Positions 7,733 to 15,672 of a DNA stretch of 48,242 nucleotides are shown here, in pieces. Both the position numbers and the translations under genes were made by a program. The notes under the pieces are model-generated. The model saw only the letters and a list, made by a program, of their open reading frames with translations, did no database searches and had not been told where the DNA came from. This stretch comes from Erysipelotrichia bacterium. GTDB lineage: Bacteria; Bacillota_I; Bacilli_A; Erysipelotrichales; Erysipelotrichaceae. Positions within the stretch are counted from its first letter, which is position 1, and each line of letters begins with the position of its first letter. The stretch covers positions 1 to 48,242 of the forward strand of contig SAAR01000002.1 in the NCBI GenBank assembly GCA_009916335.1, in the 5' to 3' direction.

Positions 7733-7868
7733 AGTTGATTCGTTCATGTCTGATAGGACCATATACTCCGTCAAATGCTAACGTGAGATAGCCAGCCGGG
7801 AGCTGGCGAGAGCTCACAATGTTAGAACATAGGGAGTATATAACCCGGTTTGAGTCCGGGATCAACTT
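7733..7868 (+). tRNA. tRNA-like element with a giant hairpin in place of the anticodon loop
   Basis: The acceptor stem is perfect (AGTTGAT 7733-7739 with ATCAACT 7861-7867), U8 and G10 are in place, the D stem is GTTC/GGAC, and the T arm is canonical (CCCGG, loop TTTGAGT, CCGGG at 7844-7860). The anticodon stem is extended (ATATACTCC 7761-7769 with GGAGTATAT 7833-7841). Its loop is replaced by about 63 bases forming a stacked hairpin: CTAAC/GTTAG, GTGAG/CTCAC, GCCAGC/GCTGGC around CGGGA. Total length is about 136 bases. Either a small intron interrupts the anticodon loop or the arm itself is enlarged. A possible mature loop would give anticodon CCG, but this is speculative. Far too short for a group I intron. 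Confidence 0.6.
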
Positions 7869-7965
7869 CGAAAGGACTGACTAGAGGTTCCTTAGCATAG
7901 AGATGCTTAAATAAAATCTAATCATTTTATAGATTATAATTAATTTAAAAAAATGTCCAGGCTTG

Positions 7966-7993
7966 AAGGTTGCCCAGAAATGGGCAGCCTTTT
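7966..7993 (+). promoter_or_regulatory. Strong hairpin with GAAA tetraloop just upstream of DNA polymerase start
   Basis: An 11-bp stem (AAGGTTGCCCA at 7966-7976 with TGGGCAGCCTT at 7981-7991, one G-U pair) is capped by GAAA and followed by a short T run (7990-7993). It could terminate transcription from the upstream tRNA-like genes. Its position about 13 bases before the polymerase start also suggests a translational operator or attenuator, as known for T4 DNA polymerase mRNA. Confidence 0.65.
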
Positions 7994-8005
7994 CGTAACT
8001 TTTGC

Positions 8006-9182
8006 ATGAGAATTAAAGATTTAACTTGCGTAGTGTTTGACGTTGAGGCATTAACAAATGTTTTTACCTGTACGTTATATAACACTGAAACTAATATGTT
8101 AACTACATATGAAGTTTCTGAAAGACGGAATGAAATGCAACAATTACTTAATTATTTTAAAGATGATAGTTTAATATTCGTAGGATATAATAACATTCAT
8201 TTTGATAATGTGGTAATTAATTACTGTCTTTCATATTTTGATAACGATAAATATGACGCAAAGAAAATAACAAATTCTATCAAAAACTTAAGCAGAATTA
8301 TCATTGAAACTGATGATTTTGATCGTTGGAAAACATGGAAGTATGCTAAAAACTTTCATACTATCGACCTACTCACGATGTTATATTCACAGGCATTACG
8401 TGTATCCCTGAAGGAAATGCAAGTTACGATGCACTATAAAAATGTGCAAGAATTTGTAGTAGATTGGGAGAAAGATTTGTCTTCGGATAAAATCGATGAG
8501 CTAGTCAATTACAATATAAATGATGTTATGTCTACTCTAGAATTATTAAATCGTTGCAAAAACGATTTAGAATTAAGGGTGAGTATTGAAAATGAATACG
8601 GCATAGATTGTTTAAGTAAAGATGGAATGAAAATCGGAATGGAAATTCTAAAGCATAAGTATCTAGAGTATACAGGAATGCGATGGGAAGATCTCAAAGA
8701 TTTACGTTCCCCAATGGAATTTATTCCATTAAAAGATGTAATACTACCGTTTATCAGGTTTAATGACGTAAAACTCCAGACGTTATTAAATGACATGAAA
8801 AACATTACTGTATCCCCTGAAAGAAAGGGGTTTGAGCAGAGCGTTCTATATTCAGGTACAGTATATAATATAGGCGTTGGTGGTATTCATAGCAAGGACG
8901 AGGCAGGTATCATCACCCCAACAGATGATGAATTCCTTATAGATTGTGATGTAGCTTCGCTATACCCAAGTCTAATCCTTGAACACCATTTCGTACCAAG
9001 ACATTTAGGGGATGCGTTTTTGACAATATACCAAGCGGTTAAAACAGAACGTATAGCAGCTAAACGTGCAGGCGAAAAGTTGAAAGACTTAACCCTTAAA
9101 TTAGCATTAAATGGAGTAACTGGTAACTACCAGAATGCACACAGTTGGGTATATGATCCATTCGCTGTAATGCAGATTAAAT
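8006..9182 (+). CDS. DNA polymerase, family B, exon 1 (exonuclease plus motifs A and B)
   Basis: First part of an intron-split replicative DNA polymerase; joined to 9996-10711 it gives about 630 residues. The 3'-5' exonuclease motifs are visible: Exo I 'VVFDVEAL' near the N terminus, Exo II 'GYNNIHFDNV', Exo III 'YNINDVMSTLELL'. Polymerase motif A is 'DVASLYPS' and motif B is 'KLALNGVTGNYQ'. The start at 8006 (MRIKDLTCVVFDVE) is chosen because an in-frame ATG at 7970 lies within the upstream hairpin. The frame runs on to 9244, but from about 9183 it is intron and no longer resembles a polymerase. The splice site after T9182 is inferred from protein continuity: joining gives 'QIKLNGQLMLLMLAEML', matching the conserved helix after motif B. 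It copies the phage genome in the cytoplasm. Confidence 0.9.
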
Positions 9183-9995
9183 TTGGTCTGCTAGTATTGA
9201 AAGATACTAAAAAATATTCCCTTAATTGCTGGAACATCCTTTAAGATTACACGTTATAATATAAAAGGACAATCAGCAGCTAAGCTAATAAAATTATGAA
9301 AATAAAAGATAAAACATTAAATATAGAAAATATATATTTTAAAGTAATAGCGTTTGATAATGAGCGATATGAAAAAAATAAAAGACGTCATTTATATTAT
9401 AAAATAAAATGTAAAAGATGTGGGGAAATATTTTCTAGAAAAAAGGAAGCAATTACTAATAATTTTGAAAAATTAAAATGTAGAAACTGTGTACACACCC
9501 GTTTTGGCAAAAGTCTAAATATAATATTATATAATATATTTAGATCTTATACACAAAATGCTAAATCTAGAAAGATTCCATGGAATCTAACAGAAGAAAA
9601 TTTTAAAGAAATTATTACAAAACCATGTACATATTGTGGAGATTCCTATAAAAAAACAGAAAATATTACATATAGCGGTATAGATCGTATTGATTCTAAA
9701 GAAGGATATAATATAAATAATTGTGTACCTTGCTGTAAAATATGTAACATGATGAAAAATAATCTTTCTGTAGATATGTTTTTATCAAAAATTAAACAAA
9801 TTCATAATAGAAAATTAGAAAGTTCAACGACTATCTCGAAAGAGAGTACATTACAAGTAAATGGTAATGGAAACAGGGAACTTCTGAATGCCTCACGGTA
9901 AAAGAAGAAGATATAGTCTAATCTATACAGTAATGTATAGCAGTTCATAAAAGAACGTATATGATTTTACGAATCATATAGAATATAATGTAGAG
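9183..9995 (+). ncRNA. Group I self-splicing intron in the DNA polymerase gene
   Basis: The conserved core elements of phage group I introns can be read: P (AATTGCTGGAACATCC, 9224-9239), Q (AATCAGCAGCTAAGC, 9271-9285), R (GTTCAACGACTA, 9822-9833) and S (AAGATATAGTC, 9908-9918). R and S pair as P7 (GACTA/TAGTC). After S come three peripheral hairpins (CTATAC/GTATAG, GTTC/GAAC, ATATGAT/ATCATAT). An HNH endonuclease gene lies between Q and R. Ends are set so that the 5' exon ends in U and the intron ends in G while restoring the polymerase frame. I could not find a convincing P1 guide pairing, so the ends may shift by a few bases. The insertion falls between polymerase motifs B and C, a typical homing position. 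Confidence 0.88.
9296..9901 (+). CDS. HNH homing endonuclease of the group I intron
   Basis: Encodes 201 residues. A first zinc-ribbon pair is seen (CKRCG about 41, CRNC about 62). The HNH core follows: CTYCG (about 110), then 'SGIDRIDSKEGYNINN', then 'CVPCCKICNMMK' (about 143). This is the HNH layout with two CxxC zinc pairs around the IDRID...GY...N catalytic stretch. It would nick or cut the intronless polymerase allele to spread the intron. Base composition is markedly more AT-rich than the flanking exons, consistent with separate ancestry. The last 25 codons overlap the R and P8 parts of the intron core, so RNA structure and protein end are jointly constrained. The function call is firm; cleavage specificity is unknown. 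Confidence 0.88.
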   Translation: MKIKDKTLNIENIYFKVIAFDNERYEKNKRRHLYYKIKCKRCGEIFSRKKEAITNNFEKLKCRNCVHTRFGKSLNIILYNIFRSYTQNAKSRKIPWNLTEENFKEIITKPCTYCGDSYKKTENITYSGIDRIDSKEGYNINNCVPCCKICNMMKNNLSVDMFLSKIKQIHNRKLESSTTISKESTLQVNGNGNRELLNASR

Positions 9996-10711
9996 TAAAT
10001 GGACAACTTATGTTGTTGATGTTAGCGGAGATGTTGACTGAAGCAGGTTGCCAAGTAAAATCGGCAAACACTGATGGACTTACATGTATTGTACCAAAAG
10101 CGAATGAACAGCTTTATTATGATACTTGCAAAAAATGGGAACAGATTACCTCAATGGTACTCGAATACCAAAAATATTCTAAAGTAGTACGTTTAGCTGT
10201 GAACGACTACATCGCTGTCTGTACAGACAGTGGTAAAATAAAACAGAAAGGTATTTTCATTACAGAAACAATTTTAGGCAAAGGATTAACCCCAAAAATT
10301 ATACCAGAAGCCCTAATAAATTATTTTGTACATGATATACCAATTGAAGATACTATAAAAGATTGTACTGATATACGTAAATTTCTAAAAGGTGAGAAAA
10401 CTGGTAAACAGTGGACTGTTGAGTATGATGATATAACACAACAGAGAACTAATAGATTTTATGTATCACCATCAGGTTTATATCTTTGGAAATGGAAAGA
10501 AAAAGATAATGATCGTCAGTATAACAATATGTTATCTGGTTATGGGGTTAAACTTCATAACACATTCATATCTGATGACGAATTACAATTTTTATATAGT
10601 ACTGGTTTATCTTTTAATGATATCTATGATGTTAATTATAGTTATTATATAAAGGAATGCCAAAAGATCATTGAACAAATTAAACCAAGACAATTAAGTC
10701 TATGGGAATAA
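9996..10711 (+). CDS. DNA polymerase, family B, exon 2 (motif C and thumb)
   Basis: Second part of the split polymerase. It contributes two bases to the junction codon and 237 further residues. It begins 'NGQLMLLMLAEMLTEAG', followed by catalytic motif C as 'SANTDGLT' (the YxDTD-type aspartate), then 'VNDYIAV' and 'KIKQKGIF', which are palm/thumb elements. The extreme C terminus, QLSLWE, fits the bacterial sliding-clamp binding consensus (QLxLF-like), so the enzyme may use the host beta clamp. An ATG at 10010 opens a frame but there is no reason to think exon 2 is translated alone. The next gene begins about 60 bases downstream. Family assignment is firm because both exons supply complementary motifs. 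Confidence 0.9.
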
Positions 10712-10769
10712 ATATCGAAAAGTGCCAGATTCTATCTAAGCGTACATAGACTATTAATAAAATGATAGT

Positions 10770-11351
10770 ATGACATTAGATTTAAATCTTGATCTACTAA
10801 CAGTAGATCCATCTCTCTCATTAAATCAGTTAGTCTTTGTTAGTCTTGTTAAAAACGATATCAAAGTAACAAATCAAAACGTTTCCTCACTTGTCAGCTT
10901 AATTGACGAAACGGAGATACAAGAACTAATAGATAAAAGTATTATCACACGAACTATAGTAGGAAAAAAGTATAAGTATGAGCTTACTGGCGACTTTATC
11001 CAAAAGATAAAGGACTCCATTAATACTACTTCATTTTTTGATGAATTTTACGAACTTTATCCTGCATATATTACACGAAATGACGGTACAAAAGACTATT
11101 TGCGTGCAAACGTAAATAAGTGTCGTCAACAGTATAATAGAATAGTTGGTCAAAGCAAAGAACTACATGACCATATTCTTAATTGTCTCAGGGCAGAACT
11201 TTCCGACAAACATCGTAAAGGCAAAATGGGATTTATGAAAAGAATGTGGAAATGGCTTACTTCTAACGAATGGGAAGCCTATGAGGACTATCTGAATGAT
11301 AATCCCGATTATAACGATACACCTATACAGTATGGAACAGAAATCATTTAA
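10770..11351 (+). CDS. Hypothetical replication-associated protein upstream of DnaB-like helicase
   Basis: Encodes 193 residues. Residues 1 to about 90 look like a small winged-helix-type domain ending in a beta pair (TIVGKKYKYELTGDFIQKI). Residues 90-190 form a helical domain with conserved-looking aromatic positions (FFDEFYELYP, 'MGFMKRMWKWLTSNEWEAY'). It overlaps the start of the DnaB-like helicase by 20 bases, so translational coupling is likely. Position and architecture suggest a helicase loader or primosome protein, which is inference; I do not recognise a named family. Confidence 0.72.
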   Translation: MTLDLNLDLLTVDPSLSLNQLVFVSLVKNDIKVTNQNVSSLVSLIDETEIQELIDKSIITRTIVGKKYKYELTGDFIQKIKDSINTTSFFDEFYELYPAYITRNDGTKDYLRANVNKCRQQYNRIVGQSKELHDHILNCLRAELSDKHRKGKMGFMKRMWKWLTSNEWEAYEDYLNDNPDYNDTPIQYGTEII

Positions 11352-12264
11352 AACATTACCTTTTAAAACAATAGGTGAAGCGACTGAAGAAGCCGTTTCA
11401 TATATTGAAAAAAGAAAGAATCACGAAATTGATTCTTTATGTACTAGATGGCCTAAGTTCAATAATTTGTGTATGGGCGGTATAGAACCGAATGCCATTT
11501 ATACTATTTCTGGTATATCTGGCGGCGGTAAAAGTTCTTTTGTTAATACTCTAGAAACTGATTTAATTGATTTAAATCCTGACAGGGAAATTGTTGTTTT
11601 GTCTTTTAACTTTGAGATGATTGCATCTCGTCAAGTAGGTCGTAAGCTTAGTTATAAGCTAAAGGAAACAACGTCAACGCTGTATAGCGCCGTTAATTCT
11701 GTAGACGATCAAACATTGAAAAAAGTTAAAGCTGAAGCAGAAAAAATTAAAAAGTATCCTGTATACTACATTGACACACCTGCCACTGTAGAAAAAATTG
11801 GTGAAACAATTGAATACTTTTACAATATTGTCGCGAAAGGTAAATGGCTGGTCATAATACTTGACCATACATTACTAGTTAATGGCGAAGGTAAGGACGA
11901 ACGTTCTACCGTTATTGATTTACAGAAATTGTTTATGCAAGTTAAGAAAAAACCTAATGTTAGCATAATTCAAATTTCACAGATGAATCGCAATATTGAA
12001 CAACCTGAAAGGATAACAAATCCTGCGAGTCACTACCCGATGCGTAGTGATTTATCCACATCTGACTTTATTTATCAAAGTTCCGATTATATTATTATAC
12101 TACATAGACCAGAATTACTTGGTATTACTGAGTATGGTCCATTTAGGCAACCCGTAAAAGATGTTGTATACCTTCACTTAATTAAAAATAGGGAAGGAGA
12201 ACTTAAAATATTGAAGTTCATTAACGAGTTGAAATATAATAATCTAATAGAACCTGAAGAATAA
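11332..12264 (+). CDS. DnaB-like replicative helicase (RecA-fold ATPase core)
   Basis: Encodes 310 residues from the ATG at 11332; the ATG at 11296 would only add residues that overlap the upstream gene. Walker A is 'GISGGGKSS' (about 60-68), Walker B is 'VIILDHT' (about 174-180), and 'SIIQISQMNR' matches the DnaB motif that follows. The N-terminal DnaB helical domain is missing, as in other short phage helicases of the DnaB/gp41-like group. It would form a hexamer that unwinds the fork, working with the downstream primase at 17400-18362 and the family B polymerase. The overlap with 10770-11351 suggests the two are made together. Confidence 0.85.
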   Translation: MEQKSFKTLPFKTIGEATEEAVSYIEKRKNHEIDSLCTRWPKFNNLCMGGIEPNAIYTISGISGGGKSSFVNTLETDLIDLNPDREIVVLSFNFEMIASRQVGRKLSYKLKETTSTLYSAVNSVDDQTLKKVKAEAEKIKKYPVYYIDTPATVEKIGETIEYFYNIVAKGKWLVIILDHTLLVNGEGKDERSTVIDLQKLFMQVKKKPNVSIIQISQMNRNIEQPERITNPASHYPMRSDLSTSDFIYQSSDYIIILHRPELLGITEYGPFRQPVKDVVYLHLIKNREGELKILKFINELKYNNLIEPEE

Positions 12265-12296
12265 TAGGATGATTTTAAATTTAAGCTGAAATTTTT

Positions 12297-12767
12297 ATGA
12301 AAACTAGTTTTACTTTTGACCTCGTATCGAAAAAAAATAACGCAGTTGAGAACTTACGTTCATCAATGTGGAATACAATTACTAATCGCGTACCATTTTT
12401 GTCTAACCAGACCACAACACCTGTTGTAATGGTTAATGATTTTGTAACTCTTCGGAGACCTACTACAAGATCTTATCAGTATAGCCCGTACACTCCGTAC
12501 GCTACTGTAAAACGCCCGTCTTATGATTTGTATACAGAATTTTTTGATGCGATGAGTCGATATGAGACATTTTTGGCAGTTGGTTATTATAAACCTGATT
12601 ATGATGCTGTTTTCATGGGTCGTCCAGTACGATTCTTTGATAACTTTATCCAAATCGGTTATGATATCATTCCGCGGTATACGAAACGTGAACAGTTCTA
12701 TAGTCTTCCGACTAATGTTCTAGTTTCTATTAAGGAAACTGTTGTTATTATTAACAATAATTTTTAA
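12297..12767 (+). CDS. Hypothetical protein, Tyr/Pro-rich middle
   Basis: Encodes 156 residues. The middle section is unusually rich in Tyr, Pro, Thr and Arg ('SYQYSPYTPYATVKRPSYDL'), followed by aromatic-rich segments (YETFLAVGYYKPDYDAVF). No cysteine cluster, membrane helix or nucleotide-binding motif. No family recognised. It sits inside the replication block between the helicase and the Sak4-like ATPase, but its role cannot be inferred further. Confidence 0.65.
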   Translation: MKTSFTFDLVSKKNNAVENLRSSMWNTITNRVPFLSNQTTTPVVMVNDFVTLRRPTTRSYQYSPYTPYATVKRPSYDLYTEFFDAMSRYETFLAVGYYKPDYDAVFMGRPVRFFDNFIQIGYDIIPRYTKREQFYSLPTNVLVSIKETVVIINNNF

Positions 12768-12854
12768 TTCACGCGCCTAACTAACAAAACATCTCAGACA
12801 TTTACATAACATATCATATACTTTTAATGGTTGAGCATAATACACATATAATAT

Positions 12855-13607
12855 ATGTTATTACCAATCGAAAAGGTCCCAGCTAAAGTAGGTAACCCTC
12901 GTTACTTAGTTTTGTATGGTAAACCTAAAACTGGAAAGACAACTATAGTTGCCGCTATTCCGAATAACTTAATTATTGACCTAGAAGGTGGATCTGAATT
13001 CATGGATTCTCTAGCTATTCAAGCTAGAACAATTCAAGACTTATCTGCAATTGCAAAAGCAATTAGAGATAAATTCACTGAAACTGGAAAATTTCCGTAC
13101 GAATATATTACTATCGATAGTGCCACAGCACTTGAAGATATTGCAAAGCAATACGCTCTTACCCTTTATCAAGCCACTCCAATGGCTAAAGATAAAATAA
13201 CGGGTAAAATCTATAATGATGATATACTTAAACTACCGCAAGGTGGTGGTTATTATTATTTAAGAGAAGCATTTGAGAAAATAGTATCAATGTTTAGAGT
13301 GCTTTGTAAAAACCTTATACTTATTTGTCACTGTAAAGAGGCATTAATTAATAAGGACGGACGAGAAATGAGTGAGATGACTGTCGATTTATCTGGTAAA
13401 TTAGCACGTATTGTAGCAGCAAATTCTGATGCAATAGGATTAGTTTATCGTGTAGGTAAAAAGACTTTTATTAACTTTAATGGTGGAAGTGATTCCATTG
13501 TTGAAGCTAGAGCACCACACCTGAGAGGTCAAGAAATTTTAATTTCGGAAGCAGATGATGAAAATAACGTAACCGTTCATTGGGATAAGTTATACTTACC
13601 AGAATAA
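12855..13607 (+). CDS. Sak4-like RecA-fold ATPase (phage recombination)
   Basis: Encodes 250 residues. Walker A 'GKPKTGKTT' is at about 22-30, followed by 'IIDLEGGSEFMD', a Walker B-like strand 'YITIDSATALEDIA', and a later strand 'LILICHCKEAL'. This order matches the AAA_24/Sak4 group of small RecA-like phage ATPases that promote single-strand annealing together with an SSB. The next gene, 20 bases downstream, encodes an SSB-like protein, which supports that pairing. It would act on replication intermediates and recombination ends. Family assignment is from motif order and context; no C-terminal extra domain is seen. Confidence 0.8.
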   Translation: MLLPIEKVPAKVGNPRYLVLYGKPKTGKTTIVAAIPNNLIIDLEGGSEFMDSLAIQARTIQDLSAIAKAIRDKFTETGKFPYEYITIDSATALEDIAKQYALTLYQATPMAKDKITGKIYNDDILKLPQGGGYYYLREAFEKIVSMFRVLCKNLILICHCKEALINKDGREMSEMTVDLSGKLARIVAANSDAIGLVYRVGKKTFINFNGGSDSIVEARAPHLRGQEILISEADDENNVTVHWDKLYLPE

Positions 13608-13627
13608 AAACCAAAAAGATATAGACT

Positions 13628-14269
13628 ATGTTTAATACACAGAAAGCCACAGCTAATATACAGAAGAAGGATGTATCCTTTCTTCAAGCAGGAATCCACA
13701 CAGATGTTCAATTGGTTAAAGCCAAAATGGACAAAACTCCAAAAGGTATCTATTTTATAGAGCTTACCTTTGGTAAGAACGGTGCTACCGTTACACATAC
13801 TGAATTTGAACCTACACGTTTTCCAGGAATGTCTGATGAGTCATTCGAAGAAAAATGTGATAAACAGGTTTCACGTATGTTGCAAGTTCTTAAATGTTTC
13901 TATCCTGAAGACCAGTTGGTATTCATCGGTAGTACATTCGCTGAATTTGCAAAGTGGGTTATTGATTTATTGACTGCGGCTAATAAAGAAACTTTGCTTA
14001 GGGTTAAGGTCGTATATAACAAAAATGGTTATACTACGTTGCCTCCTTATGCAACTTACACATTCATTGAGCCTATGATTCTGCCAGAAGGAACAACTTC
14101 TGCGATTACAGAACTAGGCATTGACTTATTTGAAAGACCCGTTAAGGCAGATGCTGAAGAAAATACGGGTATAGAAGCCAATCCATTTACTATGGGCGCT
14201 GCTAGCGTAGTTATTCCTACTGTAGATAATACAGGTGGCTTAACACCAAGTAATGAATTGCCATTTTAA
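13628..14269 (+). CDS. Single-stranded DNA-binding protein candidate
   Basis: Encodes 213 residues. The first 150 residues are strand-rich and compatible with an OB fold ('QAGIHTDVQLVKAKMDKTPK', 'LLRVKVVYNKNGYTTLPPYA'). The last 50 residues are low-complexity and end in SNELPF, which resembles the conserved SSB C-terminal tip (acidic residues then Pro-Phe) that recruits partner proteins. It follows the Sak4-like ATPase by 20 bases and precedes an intrinsic terminator, so it is likely the last gene of a unit. It would coat single-stranded DNA at the fork and assist annealing. The fold assignment is inference; the tip is directly visible. Confidence 0.7.
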   Translation: MFNTQKATANIQKKDVSFLQAGIHTDVQLVKAKMDKTPKGIYFIELTFGKNGATVTHTEFEPTRFPGMSDESFEEKCDKQVSRMLQVLKCFYPEDQLVFIGSTFAEFAKWVIDLLTAANKETLLRVKVVYNKNGYTTLPPYATYTFIEPMILPEGTTSAITELGIDLFERPVKADAEENTGIEANPFTMGAASVVIPTVDNTGGLTPSNELPF

Positions 14270-14278
14270 TTAACAGAG

Positions 14279-14304
14279 AAGGGGGTGTAATAGCCCCCTT
14301 TTTT
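14279..14304 (+). terminator. Intrinsic terminator
   Basis: AAGGGGG pairs with CCCCCTT around an eight-base loop (TGTAATAG) and is followed by a T run. It lies directly after the SSB-like gene. Confidence 0.9.
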
Positions 14305-14335
14305 ATTTACTAACAATCAAAATATAAAATCAATC

Positions 14336-15667
14336 ATGGTAGATATAGATATAACAAACGATTATGAAATTGTTGATGGAACCTTAGAGACTGGTGATGG
14401 TCAAGGAAATAAGGATAAGGGTTACACCGGTGATGATATGGGTAAAAACCATAAAGCAAGTGATCACCAAGGTGATGGTTCTGAAGGAACTAAAGGACAG
14501 ACCACTGGTAACAGTACTGGCGAGGGTAGCGGTGAAAATCCTCAGCAACAAGATAATCTGAAATCTTCAACTACTGATCCAAAAGATCTAAAAGTTGGTG
14601 ATAAGTTTTATGGCACAATTAAAACAGCCGTAAAAGACAAGAATGGTAAACCATTTCGTACATCCGTACAAGGTGTATTTACTGTAACTGACCGTAACAA
14701 TGAACAAATTACAGTAGAAACTGCCAATAAAATGGAATATAAAACCTCTGAAAAGGGTATTACCATTGAAAATTTAACTGAAGCCTTAGAGCGTAAGCGA
14801 AAGGAACAGGAAAAGAAAAAGAAGGAAGAGGAAGAAAAACGTAAGAAAGAAGAAGCGGAAGCTATCCGTAAAGCTCGCGAGTTTGATTTCTCTAAATTGT
14901 CTGCTGAGGATAAGGTCCGGCATACAATTAAAGCAGGTATTAATAATATCTGGATGGTTGGTCCAGCTGGTTGCGGTAAATCAACGATTGCTCGTAATGT
15001 AGCCGCCGAATTAGAAATGCCGTACCTATGTATCTCTTGTGGTATAGGTACGTCTGCAGTTGAATTCGTGGGATATAAGTATCCTAATCGGGAATCCACA
15101 AAATTCTCGGAATATTACCAGAAACCAAGTGTAATACTTATTGATGAGATGACTGCATTGGACCCAGCAGTTGCACAAGTCATCAATGCTGCATTAGCAA
15201 ATAACGAAATTGAAACTACTACAGGATTAGTACAGCGACACCCTGATTGTATCATTATTGCCACTTCAAATACGTTTGGAGCAGGCGCTAGTCGTCAGTA
15301 TGTAGCAAACAATCAGTTAGATGCCTCTACTATCGACCGATTTATCGGCGGTATTATTGAAGTCGATTACTCGCTTGACTATGAAATGCAATATGATGAA
15401 GAGGTAGTAGAATACGTTTACTTCCTACGTGATACATGCAAACAGTATGATATCCGTCGTATTGCATCAACTCGTATGATTCAAGCCGGTCATCGTCTTA
15501 AGAATGCATATATGAAAGATTGGCGAGAACAGTTGGTTATAAATTGGTCAGGGCCAGAAAAGAAGATATTGGAGCAAGCTAAACAGGAAAAAGAACGCCA
15601 AAAAGGGAAAACCGGTGATACCAAAAAGGCAATAACCGATTGGGAAGTTTTATCACGTAATCTTTAA
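14336..15667 (+). CDS. MoxR-like AAA+ ATPase with low-complexity N terminus
   Basis: Encodes 443 residues. Residues 1-75 are Gly, Asp, Gln and Thr rich and disordered. Residues 80-140 look like a small beta domain. A Lys/Glu helix (about 145-180) follows, then a AAA_5/MoxR-type core: Walker A 'GPAGCGKST' (about 209), Walker B 'VILIDEMTAL' (about 266), sensor 1 'IIATSNTF', and 'LDASTIDRF' with the arginine region. MoxR ATPases remodel partner proteins, commonly with a von Willebrand A (VWA) protein encoded next door. The next gene (six bases downstream) may be that partner. The client in this phage is unknown. Confidence 0.85.
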   Translation: MVDIDITNDYEIVDGTLETGDGQGNKDKGYTGDDMGKNHKASDHQGDGSEGTKGQTTGNSTGEGSGENPQQQDNLKSSTTDPKDLKVGDKFYGTIKTAVKDKNGKPFRTSVQGVFTVTDRNNEQITVETANKMEYKTSEKGITIENLTEALERKRKEQEKKKKEEEEKRKKEEAEAIRKAREFDFSKLSAEDKVRHTIKAGINNIWMVGPAGCGKSTIARNVAAELEMPYLCISCGIGTSAVEFVGYKYPNRESTKFSEYYQKPSVILIDEMTALDPAVAQVINAALANNEIETTTGLVQRHPDCIIIATSNTFGAGASRQYVANNQLDASTIDRFIGGIIEVDYSLDYEMQYDEEVVEYVYFLRDTCKQYDIRRIASTRMIQAGHRLKNAYMKDWREQLVINWSGPEKKILEQAKQEKERQKGKTGDTKKAITDWEVLSRNL

Positions 15668-15672
15668 TTTTT

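Noticed and set aside
7970..8005. Upstream ATG for the DNA polymerase
   Set aside because: It lies inside a strong hairpin and adds residues with no similarity to polymerases; exonuclease motif I follows the ATG at 8006.
9183..9244. C-terminal 20 residues of the uninterrupted exon 1 frame
   Set aside because: This is intron sequence containing the P element; it does not resemble polymerase and motif C is found only after the intron.
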